Of a stretch of 64,000 nucleotides of DNA, positions 22,057 through 32,834 are shown piece by piece (position 1 is the first letter of the stretch; the number at the start of each line of letters is the position of its first letter). The DNA comes from Serinus canaria. Its lineage: Eukaryota > Chordata > Aves > Passeriformes > Fringillidae. The stretch lies in NCBI RefSeq assembly GCF_022539315.1, contig NC_066342.1:10847402-10911401 (forward strand), read 5' to 3'. The position numbers and the translations under genes were made by a program. Under the pieces are notes generated by a model. It worked only from the letters and a program-made list of their open reading frames with translations. It ran no database searches and was not told the origin of the DNA.

Positions 22057-23738
22057 GACTGCTGAAATGGCAGCTGTTGTATGAGCCTTCCAGCGATTTG
22101 CTACCCTTCTTAACCTTATCAATGATTCTGCTTCTGTTGCAGGTATTGTGGAGAGGGCTGAAGCTGCTGTAGTGGAGGATGTGCCTAAGCAGATTTGTTT
22201 CACTGGTTACAGCAACTTGCTTTCCTTTTAGATGCCAGAGAACACCCCTACTTTGTTATGCATGTTAGGTCTCATACAACACTACCTGGTTTTATTGCAG
22301 AAGGGAACCAGCAGGAAGACCTATTGCCCTACTGGTTCAACCTGCTCCAGTTTTGCCAAACCATTTTGCCCAGGCAAAATTAAGTCACTCTTTTTTTCAC
22401 CAGAATGCTGCCTCACTGGCTTGTACTTTTGACCTGACTAATTGCCAAGCCTCCAGCATTGTCGCTGAATGCCCAGACTGTCAAAGACACTCCTTCCCCT
22501 CTGTGTCCGGAGGCTTTAACCCTAGAGGACTTCAAAGCCTTCAAATTTGGCAAACAGATGTAAGTAATTTTCCTGAGTTTGGCAGACTTAAGTAAATTAA
22601 CTCCTCTATAGAGACCTTTTCAGGTGCTCTGTTTGCATCCTGTCATACTGTAGAATCAGCAAAAGACATTTGCCATCATTTTACAAGTGCCTTTGCAGTC
22701 CTGGGAATCCCCTCACAAATCAAAACTGACGATGGCCCAGCATATGTTTCCCACAGGGTTGCAAATTTCTTTGTCCTCTGGGAAGTGATACACAAAATAG
22801 GGATGCCCCATTCTTCAACAGGTCAAGCTATAATCAAAAGAGCCCATGCTTCACTTAAGCGTCTTTTGTTACAACAGATAGGGGGAATGCGGAATACCAC
22901 CCCAGCTGAGTGATTACAGAAGGCATTGTATGCCTTCAATTTTTTAAATTTTTCCTTGATGGGCCCTAATCCTCCAATTGTAAGGCATTTTGGCAATAAC
23001 CCTCAGAAGTTGAGCAAAAGGCCTCAGTGCTGATCAGAGATCCAGAAACAGATAAGATTATGGAATCTTACCCCCTTGTCACATGGGGAAGAGGTTTTGC
23101 TTGTGTCTCCACAGAAAATGGCCTGAGGTGGATCCCGGCCAAGAATGTGAGACCTTTCAGAAAATCCTTGAATACCTCTCCTGAGGATCCCGATCACCCT
23201 GGCACTCCACCCCCGGTTTCGCCCACTTCAACCCCGTCTTCACCTTCTCTGACCACTGAGCCCACCTCCGACTAGATCCCGTGGGCACCCAAACCAGCTG
23301 TTACCTGACCTGAGGGGACTCACTGACCTCTTAACACTCTGTGAACTGTATGGTCAATTTGTTCCAGAGATAGTAAAAGCTTTAATTGCAGAACAAGCCA
23401 CCATTCGTGAACAGCAGCAGGAGCGAAGAGAGTAGAGACTTGGACTTACCCTTGAAAACAACCCTATTCCTTGTTTTATTTGCAGAGACTATTCCCACCA
23501 GGCATGGACTCTTGTGTTTATGTTACAGGTGCCAGAGGAAGTGGTATTGCGCAACAGAGTGCCAACGCTGAAATTTCACACAGCATGACCCTTTGTGCTA
23601 TTCTTCTAGTCATTGTGTCATTTTAAAATTGGTGTGTGGGCAATAGTATGGCTGGCTTCCACAATGGTATTGTTAGGAGCCAGATCCTCCTTCTCAGGCT
23701 GGTCCTCTTAGTAGGACTCCTTTTCAGCAAAGAAGAGG
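22057..23738 (+). pseudogene. pol: Element T: RNase H, integrase, short env-like tail
   Basis: Continues element T after inverted element E. RNase H: INDSASVAG and HVRSHTTLPGFIAEGN (about 22110-22310). Integrase: WQTDVS (22553), TDDGPAYV (about 22726) and GQAIIKRAH (about 22822), where the catalytic Glu is Lys. C-terminal domain: TWGRGFACVSTENGLRWIP (about 23080). Several stops (22098, 22382, 22594, 22912) and frameshifts. After integrase a hydrophobic stretch (23580-23700) looks like the beginning of env but no env body follows. A purine-rich run (23726-23738) precedes LTR F. Confidence 0.82.
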
Positions 23739-24097
23739 TGGTCGCAATGCCATGTGGAAGGGGCTAACAGCGGGCCTGTTAGCTAAAGGAGTGAGAAGCA
23801 AGAAGAAGCTGATAAGGAGCTCTCTCCAAGGCCGTCACCAAGGAGACCAAGAGAAGAGAGGAACTGAAGAAAGATAAGAACTTTGCAGCTGGACAAAGTA
23901 TTTTTAGAAAGTTAGTTAAGTCACTGTAAATTTTCACCAATAAAATTATGTCCAATTATTGTAGCCAATAGTTAAGGTAGAAGAAGCATAAACAATTGGA
24001 AAGTGTATAAAAGATCAGCCATGTTCAAGAATAAAGAGTTGCCTGCTGAGACTGCCTGTGGTCTCTGCTTTGTGTCGTGACTGCCTCGACAGCGACA
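23739..24097 (+). repeat. LTR F
   Basis: TGGTCGC to CAGCGACA, about 359 bp, with a TATA box (GTATAAAAGATC, about 24006) and GAATAAAGAG (about 24031). The right end is firm because a primer site follows at 24100. The left end is chosen from the purine tract and the TGGTCGC/GCGACA inverted ends; earlier TG starts (23671) are possible. It has pol of element T on its left and gag of element F on its right. Confidence 0.65.
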
Positions 24098-24099
24098 TC

Positions 24100-24118
24100 T
24101 GGTGATCGCCGACGTGAT
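24100..24118 (+). other. Element F primer-binding site, tRNA-Trp type
   Basis: TGGTGATCGCCGACGTGAT lies two bases after the LTR end. It differs from the alpharetroviral tRNA-Trp primer site by a few bases. Elements K and Q have related sites on the - strand. Confidence 0.78.
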
Positions 24119-24313
24119 ATAACACCCTTAAGAACATACTCGGCCTTGGACCCATACAGGGTCCTAGCAACTGGCAACCGTGACCCACTGGGACGTAGTG
24201 GGGGAGGCGGCGTTGGTGCAGCTGAGAGTGGCAGGTGGAAGCCACAGGGAGGTCTGGACCTGATTTTCTCCTATCAAGACACCTGGAAGTAGGGGAGCCA
24301 CCAACTAGTAATA

Positions 24314-25554
24314 ATGGGACATAATTTATCTAAAGAGGAAGAGAATGTTTTGGCTACATGGAAAGTTTTGTTAAGAAATCAGGCAATTGATACTTCAGAC
24401 TATGCCCTTCGTAGTATATTGCTGTGGGCTAAATCACAGGATTTTGGCACTGATCCTGGCACAGCATTTAGTGTTAAAGCATGGAAAAAAGTCGGGGACA
24501 GACTGTGGGAAGTTATCTGAGCGGGAGATAAAACTGTTGTCAATCTAGCGGTTACTTGGGGATCACTCTTTGAGGCATTAAAAGAATGGAAAACAGAGTG
24601 AGAAGCAGAGCAGGACGCGGACGAAGAAGCGGGGCTGATAACAGAAACTGACGGAGGGGATGAGGCAGAGGGGGCCTCTGATGGGGAACTTGGTGAATCT
24701 ATCCTTGAAGAAAGTCCGGGTGCCATGCAAGTTACCAGGCAGGCTACCAAAGCTTCTGAGAAGGCTGCCAAAGCTTCTGGGAAAGCTGCCAGAGCTTTTG
24801 GGCTGGATGCCAAAGCTTCTGGGAAGGCTGCCAAGGCTTCTGGGAAAGCTGCCAAAACTTCTGGGCAATCAGCCATAGTATCTTCTTATCAGACCCCTAA
24901 ACCTATTTATCTCACACCTGCTCAGCAGCTGGCGATGGTGCCTGTATATACTACACTGCTTCGCCAGTTAGCTGAAATGTCTCTAGCAGAGAAAGAAATC
25001 TGGCCATCTGTCCCCCCACTTCCCTCCGCTCTAGTCCAACCATCTGCCACCCCACTTCCCTCTGAGCTGCTTGAACAATCTGCAAGGCCGTATCCTCTGT
25101 TACCTGACAGTGACAGCAACAGCAAATCAAGTGATGAGTAGCCCGCAGTAACACCTGAGTTGGGGCAAGGAACCCCAACCTGTTTACCTTCTAATAGCTC
25201 TAGCCCTACTGCCCCATGGATGTTGCCCCCATGTCAAGTAACTGTGCTTCCTCGACAGCCTCAGGAGTTTTGGGAATTTGTTGGGAGGAAAGCAGTTGAA
25301 GAAAATAATTGGGACATCATAGAAAAATTAGGTGCTCCAAAAGTACCTCAGGAAAACAGTGTCAATCCAAATGTTGCTTGTGATAACCCTATGGCTTTTC
25401 CAGTTTTTAAAGCAGCTCCTGGAACAGGGCAGGATGACAGTGGTCACGTCTTTGCCTGGAGGGTTGTGCAAAATCTCCAATCGAAAGTGGCTCAGTATGG
25501 TATTAATTCCTCAGAGGTAATGCAATTAATATGTGTAATTAATGCAGATTTGCT
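24314..25554 (+). pseudogene. gag: Element F gag (matrix and capsid start, broken)
   Basis: Starts MGHNLSKEEE at 24314, Gly-2 fitting myristoylation, and resembles a betaretroviral matrix domain (W-hydrophobic pattern to residue 68). Stops at 24518 and 24599. An acidic stretch (24610-24720) precedes a Lys/Ala/Ser repeat segment and a Pro-rich linker to 25140. Capsid starts at about 25215 (WMLPPCQVTVLPRQPQEFW), a block shared with K (37140) and Q (60930), and runs to about 25553 (NLQSKVAQYGINSSEVMQ). The rest of capsid and the nucleocapsid are missing; the frame runs directly into dUTPase. Confidence 0.85.
24738..24868 (+). repeat. KASGKAA coding repeat in element F gag
   Basis: Five to six imperfect units of 18-24 bases (core GCCAAAGCTTCTGGGAAGGC) encode repeated Lys-Ala-Ser-Gly-Lys-Ala units with variants. 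This is a tandem expansion inside the linker between matrix and capsid. Confidence 0.85.
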
Positions 25555-26092
25555 TATGGTACCCATTGATGACCCTCCTGTCACTATTCAGAAAGGAACT
25601 TGCATTGCTCAAATTATACCTTTTGTTCTGTTCCAAATACAGTGGATCGAAGTTGCGGCACAGGAAGTTTTGGATCAACAGGAATACCGCAAGTGTTCTG
25701 GACTGAGAAAGTAACAGAGAACCGTCCAGAAAAGACATGCCTTCTCACCGCCAGTGGATGTCATCCAGGAACCATATCAGTAAAAGGTTTGATTGACACT
25801 GGAGCAGATGTCACAATACTCTTGCGACTTTGTTGGCCTCACTCGTGGCCTCTCACTCATGCAAGTTTTGGACTTCTGGGGTTGGGTGGTGCTACGACAG
25901 GTGGTTTGTCAGCCATTGTAATTAATGTGAAACATCCTGATGGCCAACAAGCTAACATCAGACCCTATGTTGCCGATGCTCCTCAAAGTTTGTGGGGACG
26001 AGATTGTTTATCTCAATGGGGTGTCAAAATTACTATGAGATTTTTAATAGGGGCCACTGTGATGCAGGGCAATGAACGTCCAGTTGTAGCCC
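25555..26092 (+). pseudogene. pro: Element F dUTPase end and protease
   Basis: The capsid frame continues without a stop into the dUTPase end (PPVTIQKGTCIAQIIPF), so an internal deletion fused the two. A frameshift near 25620 moves into the protease frame, which has intact IDTGADVTIL (25794) and WGRDCLSQWG (25994). The frame is open up to LTR G, whose first bases supply a stop at 26095. Confidence 0.83.
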
Positions 26093-27027
26093 TGTGAGAG
26101 TCTGTCTGAAATATCCCTCATCTGCCTCACAACTGTCATTGGGGGACCACTGAAGAAAAGACTCCTCTGTCGATCTCTGGCTTTGTAGGAGAAAGTTACA
26201 CAAAGGCCCTGAGACCTGAGAGCATTGCTAAGTAATTGTTTTCACAGGTGCATGCTACATGCTACACTGAGCCCAATGAGAAGAAGGGGCACTGTGCCCT
26301 TTTGCAACAATAGCCTTGGAAGCTGTCACACCTCTTGGCCTGGCTGGACTTCTCCTGAGCTTTTGGCTGGTCCCCCATAGAAGACCCCTCTCACTTGTTT
26401 GCAACCACCGTGACAAACAAGCTGAGATGACAGAAGCCTCTCCACCAAAGAAAAAACCCGAGACATGAAATCCCCACGTGAGAAAGGCCTCCCTCACACT
26501 TTCCAAGGACTGGGACTGGAGCCCCCAGCCCGGGGGAGGTGCACAGGGGGAGGCGAGCTGACCAAAGCAAGATGGATGTTGCAGGTGCGGGGACTAGACC
26601 ACGAAAACAATGGCCCTCGCCCGCTGAGATATGGACTGTGTGTACCCTTTTTCCAAATACCATTCTCTTTACGATAAATTCAGTTTCAAAACAATTCCTT
26701 CCCCCCCATCGAAAAGTGTATAATTGGAGTCCAGATGGACTGCATCTCTGAGATCTCCCCAATGTAACAGGCGGATCCTCGACTGGACTGGACCTAAGGA
26801 CTTCGTCTCTACATTTGGTAGCTATATTCCCCTTTTTCTCTCTTTCTCTCTCTGTCTTTTTCTCCCTTAATCCCTCTACCACATTTTGCTGTGGTCATTC
26901 AATAAAGGTGCATTTGTTTTGATTATTGCTGCAAAACCCCCTTGTACCGCGTCGGGTTTTTTTTGTTTGCACCCTGAGATCCCTTATGAACCACCACGAA
27001 ACCCGTCTGTAGGGACGGATCGTGACA
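26093..27027 (+). repeat. Solo LTR G
   Basis: 935 bp, TGTGAGAG to CGTGACA, flanked by AGCCC on both sides (26088-26092 and 27028-27032). TTCAATAAAGG (about 26898) is the likely poly(A) signal. It lies between protease and RT of element F. No internal retroviral sequence remains. Confidence 0.88.
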
Positions 27028-28877
27028 AGCCCTGACATGGTTGACAACTAAGCCTGTCTGAGTTGACCAGTGGTCCCTTACTACTGAAAAGCTTACTGCC
27101 CTGCAAGAATTAGTAACAGAACAATTGCAAGCGGGACATATTGAGGAATCATTCAGCCCCTGGAATACCCCAGGTTTTGTAATAAGAAAGTAATCAGGAA
27201 AATGGAGACTTTTACATGATTTACAGCAGATAAATGCTGTAATGGCAACCATGAGAGCTTTACAACCAGGCCTTCCTACACCTAAAATGATTCCATAGGA
27301 ATGGCAAATAGTTGTCTTTGATCTGAAAGATTGTTTTTTCACTATTCCATTGGTTGAGCAGGACAAAGAAAAATTTGCTTTTACCTTGCCTTCCATAAAT
27401 CATGCTGAACCCAATAAAAGATATCAATGGAGAGTACTTCCACAAGGCATCAAAAATTTGCCAAGTATTTGTCAATGGTTTGTGGCACAGGCCTTGTCAA
27501 AAGTGCGGGAGCAATTTAAAAATTGCTACTGCTACCATTACATGGATGATATCTTGTTGGCATCTGATAACAAACAACAATTATCAGCTCTTAATGTGCT
27601 GTGACAAATTTGAAAGCTTTTGGTCTGATCATTGCCCCAGAGAAAGTGCAGGAACACATGCCTTGGAAATATCTAGGTATGCTGGTGACTAACACTCAAG
27701 TTATGCCTCAACCTGCGAAGTTAGACATTGGTGTTAAAACTGCTACTGATGTACAGAAATTGGTAGTTTAATAGGTTGGATTCGATCATATCTAGGCATA
27801 ACTAATCATCAGATGCAACCATTGTATGATTTGCTCTCGGGCATCACCTCCTCTACTGATAGGAGGCAATTGACCCCAGCAGCAAAAAAGGCCCTAGAAC
27901 AAATTGAATTAGCCTTATCACATAAATTTGTTAACAGGATAGATACCTCTGTTGGTGTTCAATTGTTTATTTTGAAGGACCATGAAATACCATGTGAAAT
28001 ACTGTGTCAGTGGAGTGATAATTGGGAAGATCAACTGCATATTCTGGAATGGATATTTTTATCTTTCAGATCTCTGAAAACAGCTCCAGGACTTTATGAG
28101 CTTTTTGCAGATATTATCATCAAAGGCCGCAGGCATTGTCATGAGATTTTGGGACACGACCCTGTGGCCATTGTGATCCCTGTACAACAGTGGTATTTTG
28201 AATGGTGCTTTCAAAATAATCATGAGTTGCAATCTGCCTTATCTTGTTTTACAGGTCAAATACAATACCATTTGCCTTCTCATCCTGTTCTAAAACTGAC
28301 CAAAGAGATTCCTTTTGAAGGGAAACAAATTTGTTCTCCTGTTCCAGTGGTAGGTATAACAGTTTTTACAGGTGGATCCAGGAAAACCAGAAAAGCAGCT
28401 GTGGCTTGGAAAAAGGACCATCACTGGGAATATGAGACCATGATTCAGCAGGGATTTCCTCAATTGGTTGAACTTTGTGCTGTCCTTTTGGCTTTTACTT
28501 TATTTCCTGGTTCTGTAAATATAGTTACTGATTCCATTTATGTTGCCAATTTGGTTAAGCATCTAGATTAAGCAGCGTTGTATAATATCCAAGAGAAACC
28601 ACTGTTTATCATGTTAGGGAAGTTATGGACAGTTATTGGTACTCGAAAACATCCTTACTTCATCATGCACATTCGCAGCCATACATCATTACCAGGATTT
28701 TTTGTTGAAGGCAATGCCTATGTAGATTCTCTAGTAGCTGCTGCTGCAATCAAAACTGTACCTAATGTGTTGCAGCAGGCAATTTTATCTCATTAATTTT
28801 TTCATCAGAGTGCTCAAGATTTACAGCAGCAATTTAAATTGTCTCCTAGTGAAGCAAAATCAATTCTTTCTTCTTCA
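27028..28877 (+). pseudogene. pol: Element F RT, RNase H, integrase start (broken)
   Basis: RT blocks: [18 protein letters not shown] (27098), [29 protein letters not shown] (27320), [12 protein letters not shown] and catalytic YMDD (about 27538). A frameshift follows at 27604. The 252-codon frame 27813-28571 covers connection and RNase H, but the first RNase H acid is lost (FTGGS in place of FTDGS). TDSIYVANLV (28527) and HIRSHTSLPGFFVEGN (28670) remain. Stops at 28569 and 28794. The integrase zinc region starts (FFHQSAQDLQQQF) and is cut at about 28877 by an LTR fragment. Confidence 0.86.
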
Positions 28878-28878
28878 A

Positions 28879-28928
28879 CTGAGACTGCTTGTGGTCTCTG
28901 CTTTGTGTTGTGACTGCCTCGACAGCGA
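28879..28928 (+). repeat. LTR F U5 fragment
   Basis: About 50 bases match the last 50 of LTR F (24047-24095) with two C-to-T differences, ending one or two bases before the LTR terminus. It lies between truncated integrase and env. Confidence 0.85.
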
Positions 28929-28930
28929 AA

Positions 28931-30749
28931 ATGCCACCCCTTCCAGAACATAATGTGTGGCTTACCCTAGCTCAGGCTTTAAATGAATCTACGCTGTACC
29001 TATCCATGACCTCCCCTGGTAATCCTTTCCAAACTTGCTTAGTGGCCATGCCTTTAGAGAAAAGTGAGTGGGATAATTTGTACAATTTAACAATGCATAA
29101 AGAGTGTACCGCCCCAGGCCTAGTTTAGCCAGTGTGGTATGACAAGATAGATTGGTATAAAAAGCGTGGTCTGCCAGTTAGATGGTATTTTGGTGATGAG
29201 AACAATCAAGTTCATTTCATGGGAAACTTTCCCCCTATTTCCCTACAACCTCAGGAGTTAGATATTTTTTGATCTGTGCAGTCTTTTGCTTTTTTCTTTT
29301 TAAACTATATCTGTGGGAGCTAGTATCATGTTAACAGAGAAAACATAGGTCCTGCCTTTGATGTTTCAGGTACAGGCATTTATACCAATGCTTTGGCGTG
29401 GTGTAATCACATGTTGCCATGGCAAATTGTTGCAAGAGAAGTGGCCCTTGGATTACTACACAACATATTTTTGATATGTGGAAATAGAGCTTGGAAAGGA
29501 ATACCAGGAAGGGCCTTAGGAAGTCCATGTACTTTTGGGTGACTGACCATGTTTCACTCTTTACAAGAAAATTTAACGTTCTTTCATAGGCTTGTACCAA
29601 CAAAGTGTGGCTCCCACACGTATAGCTGTAGCAGACACGGGGCTAGCTACAGCCCTGTGGCGGATGGAGGCTTAGAGATAAGGAAATGCCAAGTCATAGG
29701 AACTAAACCAGAAGTCTCCACTCCGATCCTCCAGGCCTGCTTATCTTTCTGTGACCCCATAGGCTATTTTCCCTAATCCTTACAATTGGTCAGTTTCCAA
29801 GCCCCCCAAATCCTATAAAAGGGGCTACCTTGGCCCATTCTGTTAGAAGAGCTGTCGTCGGAACCCCTTTACGGACCCCTTCAAATAAACCATCGTGGAA
29901 CCAGCCGAGACCGCCTTCTCCTCTCTCTTTGTCTGCTATTCTGAAGGCCACGATCAGCCAGAGCACCTTAGCAAGCTAAAAAGAGCTGAAACTATGAAAG
30001 AGCTGATATCACTAAAAGCTGACAATCACTAAGCTTGCTAAGGTTGGCCACGGCTGTCCAGCAGCCAGGGTTCAGACACCCAGCCTCCAGAAGGCTGAGC
30101 TATCTGGCCTAAAACTGCTTGCCTGGGGCACCCTGATCCTGTGGGGATTCAGCTATCCGGCTAGAAGCAAGGCCCCGTGGCTTTTTTTACACATAGCCAA
30201 GATTGCGATAATAGCATTGAGTCTTGGAACACTGGACCACAAGTATTTGCCTCAATTATCCCATCTTCTGGCATAGCACACGCCTTAAAAACCCTGAAGA
30301 ACATTGGCTGTTGGCCTGCAAAACAAACTAATGATACTAGCTCTGCTTTAACAGGCCTATTAACAGATGCTGATAGTGTGACATGCTGTGCTGCAGAATA
30401 GAGCTGCAATGGATTCTTTGCTTTTAGCACATGGACACAGTTGTGAAGACTTTGAAGGCTTATGCTGCATGAATTTATCTGATGACTCTCATTCTATTCA
30501 CACCAGCATACAAGCCCTTAGAGACAGTGTCACTAAATTAGGGATTGTAGATGATAGCAATTGGCTTGGACGCATGCTTGGGGAATGGGGGCTTACTGGC
30601 TGGCTTAAGAATTCAGTTATGACAGGGATTTATGTTTTAGCTATTTTGCTGCTTATAGCAATTTGCTTGCCATATGTTTTACAGTGTATTCAGAGACTAA
30701 TTGATAAGTCCATGAAGAAGGTTTTACTGGTAGAAAACAAAGGGGGAAA
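28931..30749 (+). pseudogene. env: env gene, CX6CC type, split by LTR B (broken)
   Basis: Surface and transmembrane envelope remnants. The 28931-29128 frame begins right after the U5 fragment; further surface-subunit fragments continue with stops to 29620. Solo LTR B interrupts at 29627-30191. Beyond it (30192-30830) lies the transmembrane subunit: LQNRAAMDSLLLAHGH, the CX6CC motif CEDFEGLCC, a membrane anchor (about 30620-30690) and a short tail. A frameshift near 30390 precedes LQNR. CX6CC is typical of gamma- and alpharetroviral envelopes, not of betaretroviruses, so this env is probably from a different lineage than the pol upstream. Confidence 0.85.
29627..30191 (+). repeat. Solo LTR B, copy 2
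   Basis: 565 bp, TGTAGCAGAC to TTTTACA, flanked by TATAGC (29621-29626) and CATAGC (30192-30197), a 6-bp TSD with one mismatch. TATA-like CCTATAAAAGG (about 29810) and CAAATAAACC (about 29882). Inserted inside env. Confidence 0.91.
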
Positions 30750-31509
30750 TGTGGGGTTTCAGCTAGAGAGCAGGGCCGAAACCAACATAGATGTGCTAAT
30801 CTTCGTGGAATGGAAACTTTGGCATCAATGAATAGGAGTGTGGGGGTGTCTTAAGTTGGAAATGGGGATGTATATTCTATTTACCATCTGTTAGAGGTAG
30901 GGCAGTTATCTTCTGTTAATTGGACAGTTTTCTTTATCTCTTCCACAACCAATCCTCCCTCCAGGAAATATCTTCTATTAATAAGCCATTGAATCTCACT
31001 GCATGACTGATAAAATTACACCATCCCATTGTGAGATGCTTTGCCCAGGGGGAGGAGCCAAGCATTCCTACCTAGATATAATCTGAGATTTAGAATACCA
31101 GAGGCAGCCTTTTGCCACTAGACTCTCAGAGGAGCAACTTTTCTTCTCCACTGGATTGCCAGCAGAAGACCAGGCCCATCTACACCACTAGACCTTCAGA
31201 AGAAAACTACACCCTTCTACAGGATCACTACAGCCACCACTTATTCAGTCTGCTACCAACACCCTGACCAACAGGGTGTCAGGTTGTATTCTGACTCTGT
31301 CAGTGGGGTTTTTTTTTTGTTTGTTTGCACTATTGCATTTGTATTTTTCATTTTCCTAGTAAAGAACTGTTATTCCTATTCCCATATCTTTACCTGAGAG
31401 CCTCTTAATTTCAAAATTATAATAATTCAGAGAGAGGAAGTTTACATTTTCAATTTCAAGAGAGGGTCCTGCCTTCCTTAACAAACACCTGTCTTTTCAA
31501 ACCAAGACA
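30750..31509 (+). repeat. LTR H
   Basis: Starts TGTGGGGTTT directly after the purine tract AAACAAAGGGGGAAA (30734-30749), and ends CAAGACA at 31509. About 760 bp with a T run (31310-31320) and TAGTAAAGAAC late. Either it is the 3' LTR of the env-bearing element or a solo LTR that landed at the polypurine tract. It is not homologous to LTR F, so the F-env block does not have paired LTRs. Confidence 0.6.
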
Positions 31510-31520
31510 GAGGGGGGAAG

Positions 31521-31737
31521 TGAAAAGGAATGTTATACTTTGTTTTAGAGTAGCCAGGTAGAACTGCACCTGCAGAACTGTGGTTAAGCAACATAGTTAA
31601 GAGACATCAGTGATGTAGTCATTGTTTAGTAGTGGAAAATTTTAGCTGATGTTGTAAAACTATATAAACCCTGCTTCACAAAGAATAAACATCTGCTTCT
31701 TGCATACAACCCAAGAGATGCCCCATCTCTTTCATCA
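31521..31737 (+). repeat. Possible short LTR I
   Basis: A purine tract (AGAGGGGGGAAG, 31509-31520) precedes TGAAAAGGAA. A TATA box (CTATATAAACC, about 31661) and GAATAAACAT (about 31683) follow in LTR order; the end is TTTCATCA. 217 bp, no second copy, no TSD seen. Confidence 0.45.
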
Positions 31738-31744
31738 ATCGCCA

Positions 31745-32116
31745 TCATCATTGCCTTAGGCTCACTGTCTGGTTTAGCTGCTGACTTAGGCTCACCATCT
31801 AGTTTAGCTACTGGCTTAGACTCACTGTCTGGTTTAGCTGCAGCCTGAGTGACTGGGGTAGCTGCTGATTTTTCTCCCTGCCCCCCTGCTTTTATCTGCA
31901 GCATGTGATAAGCATATGCCAAGGCTTAGCTTATTGCAATGATCTTTTTCTCATTCGAATAATCTTTGCACTTCTTTTTCTGATTTCTCCCCACCTCAGC
32001 TGGGTTCTGTATTTGTCTATGTGAAAAGTCTCTGGCTAGAGCGTCAGAAAATTCCTTCAGGGTTTGGCCCATATCCTCTCATTCCCCACACCACTCAGGA
32101 TTTTCCATGCTTTGGT
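31745..32116 (-). pseudogene. gag: C2 gag fragment
   Basis: The - strand frame at 31922-31745 (MAYAYHMLQ, then a Lys-Pro-Asp-Ser-Glu-Pro repeat) matches C1 gag around 4260-4440. Sequence up to about 32170 (PEW, DPGVD-like on the - strand) matches the gag start. Frameshifts split it. The repeat units are in a different frame in C1, showing that the repeat is prone to slippage. Confidence 0.72.
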
Positions 32117-32168
32117 CTACTCCTGGGTCAGGGGTCTCATCAGCTCTTCTGGAATACTAGCCCTCATT

Positions 32169-32834
32169 CTAGACAAGCTGCAGACTATATAGAGGAAGCT
32201 TACCAGATAAAATACCAGGAAAGTGGTCTCTAACATACAGGGGAAATTGAAAATTTTCAAAAAGTGACGTAACAGATTCAAAGGAGAAGAAGGAAAAGAA
32301 AGGCTGAAAAGCCTCATCCCCTGCTCCTCCTCTAACAAACTGGGTGCAATTACTAATAAACCCCCAAAACAGGCTACTGGAACTAGGACGCAGGGTAGGA
32401 TGAAGAAACCATAAACTATACATATTTTAAGCAAACCTTAGTATCTTTGTAAACTCCCTATAAATCATTATCACCATGCCCAGGAAAATAGCTATTCTAA
32501 TCCCCACCCCTCTTTTGTAAAAGCTACGTGTTAGGGACAATACTGGAGCTATCTTTGGATAAGAAAAGAAGCAGAGGGACCAGAAAGGAATTAAAACCTC
32601 AAAAAAGCCTAGGGACCAGAGAAACATTAGGAACTCAAACCAGAGAAACAGTATAAATTTAAGCAGCATGGCTACTGACTGCTTTATTCCAAGACAGAGT
32701 AAGTACAAGCAAAATGCAATTACCACAGGTTTTTTCCACTTTCTTGAGCCACATGCTGGGTGCCAAAAAGTATTTGTCCTGGTTTGGGACAAATTTGGAA
32801 GGGAACTTCCTAAGGGATGTTCCCTAAAGGGCAA
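32169..32834 (-). pseudogene. C2 hydrophobic leader frame
   Basis: Homologue of the C1 frame at 3476-3979. The 135-codon frame 32834-32427 covers the membrane-segment region (IKQSVAML, WSLGFFEVLIPFWSL, FSYPKIAPVLSL, RIAIFLGMVIM). After a frameshift near 32430, the frame 32423-32169 carries the tail (GGAGDEAFQPFFSFFS). Hydrophobic segments align one to one with C1. Confidence 0.65.
32747..32764 (-). other. C2 primer-binding site
   Basis: On the - strand TGGCACCCAGCATGTGGC follows the LTR end by about ten bases, matching the C1 site with a few substitutions. Confidence 0.65.

Noticed and set aside
23671..23738. LTR F starting at TGTTAGGAGCC (23671)
   Set aside because: No purine tract precedes it and the sequence reads as a hydrophobic env-like start; 23739 has both a purine tract and matching inverted ends. 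Not fully excluded.
24100..24118. tRNA gene
   Set aside because: Only an 18-19 base tRNA-complementary primer site; no cloverleaf.
24400..24878. 158- and 96-codon - strand frames with repeats
   Set aside because: Antisense of the KASGKAA repeat in element F gag.
26391..26882. 163-codon - strand frame
   Set aside because: Lies wholly in solo LTR G, with no homologue or motif.
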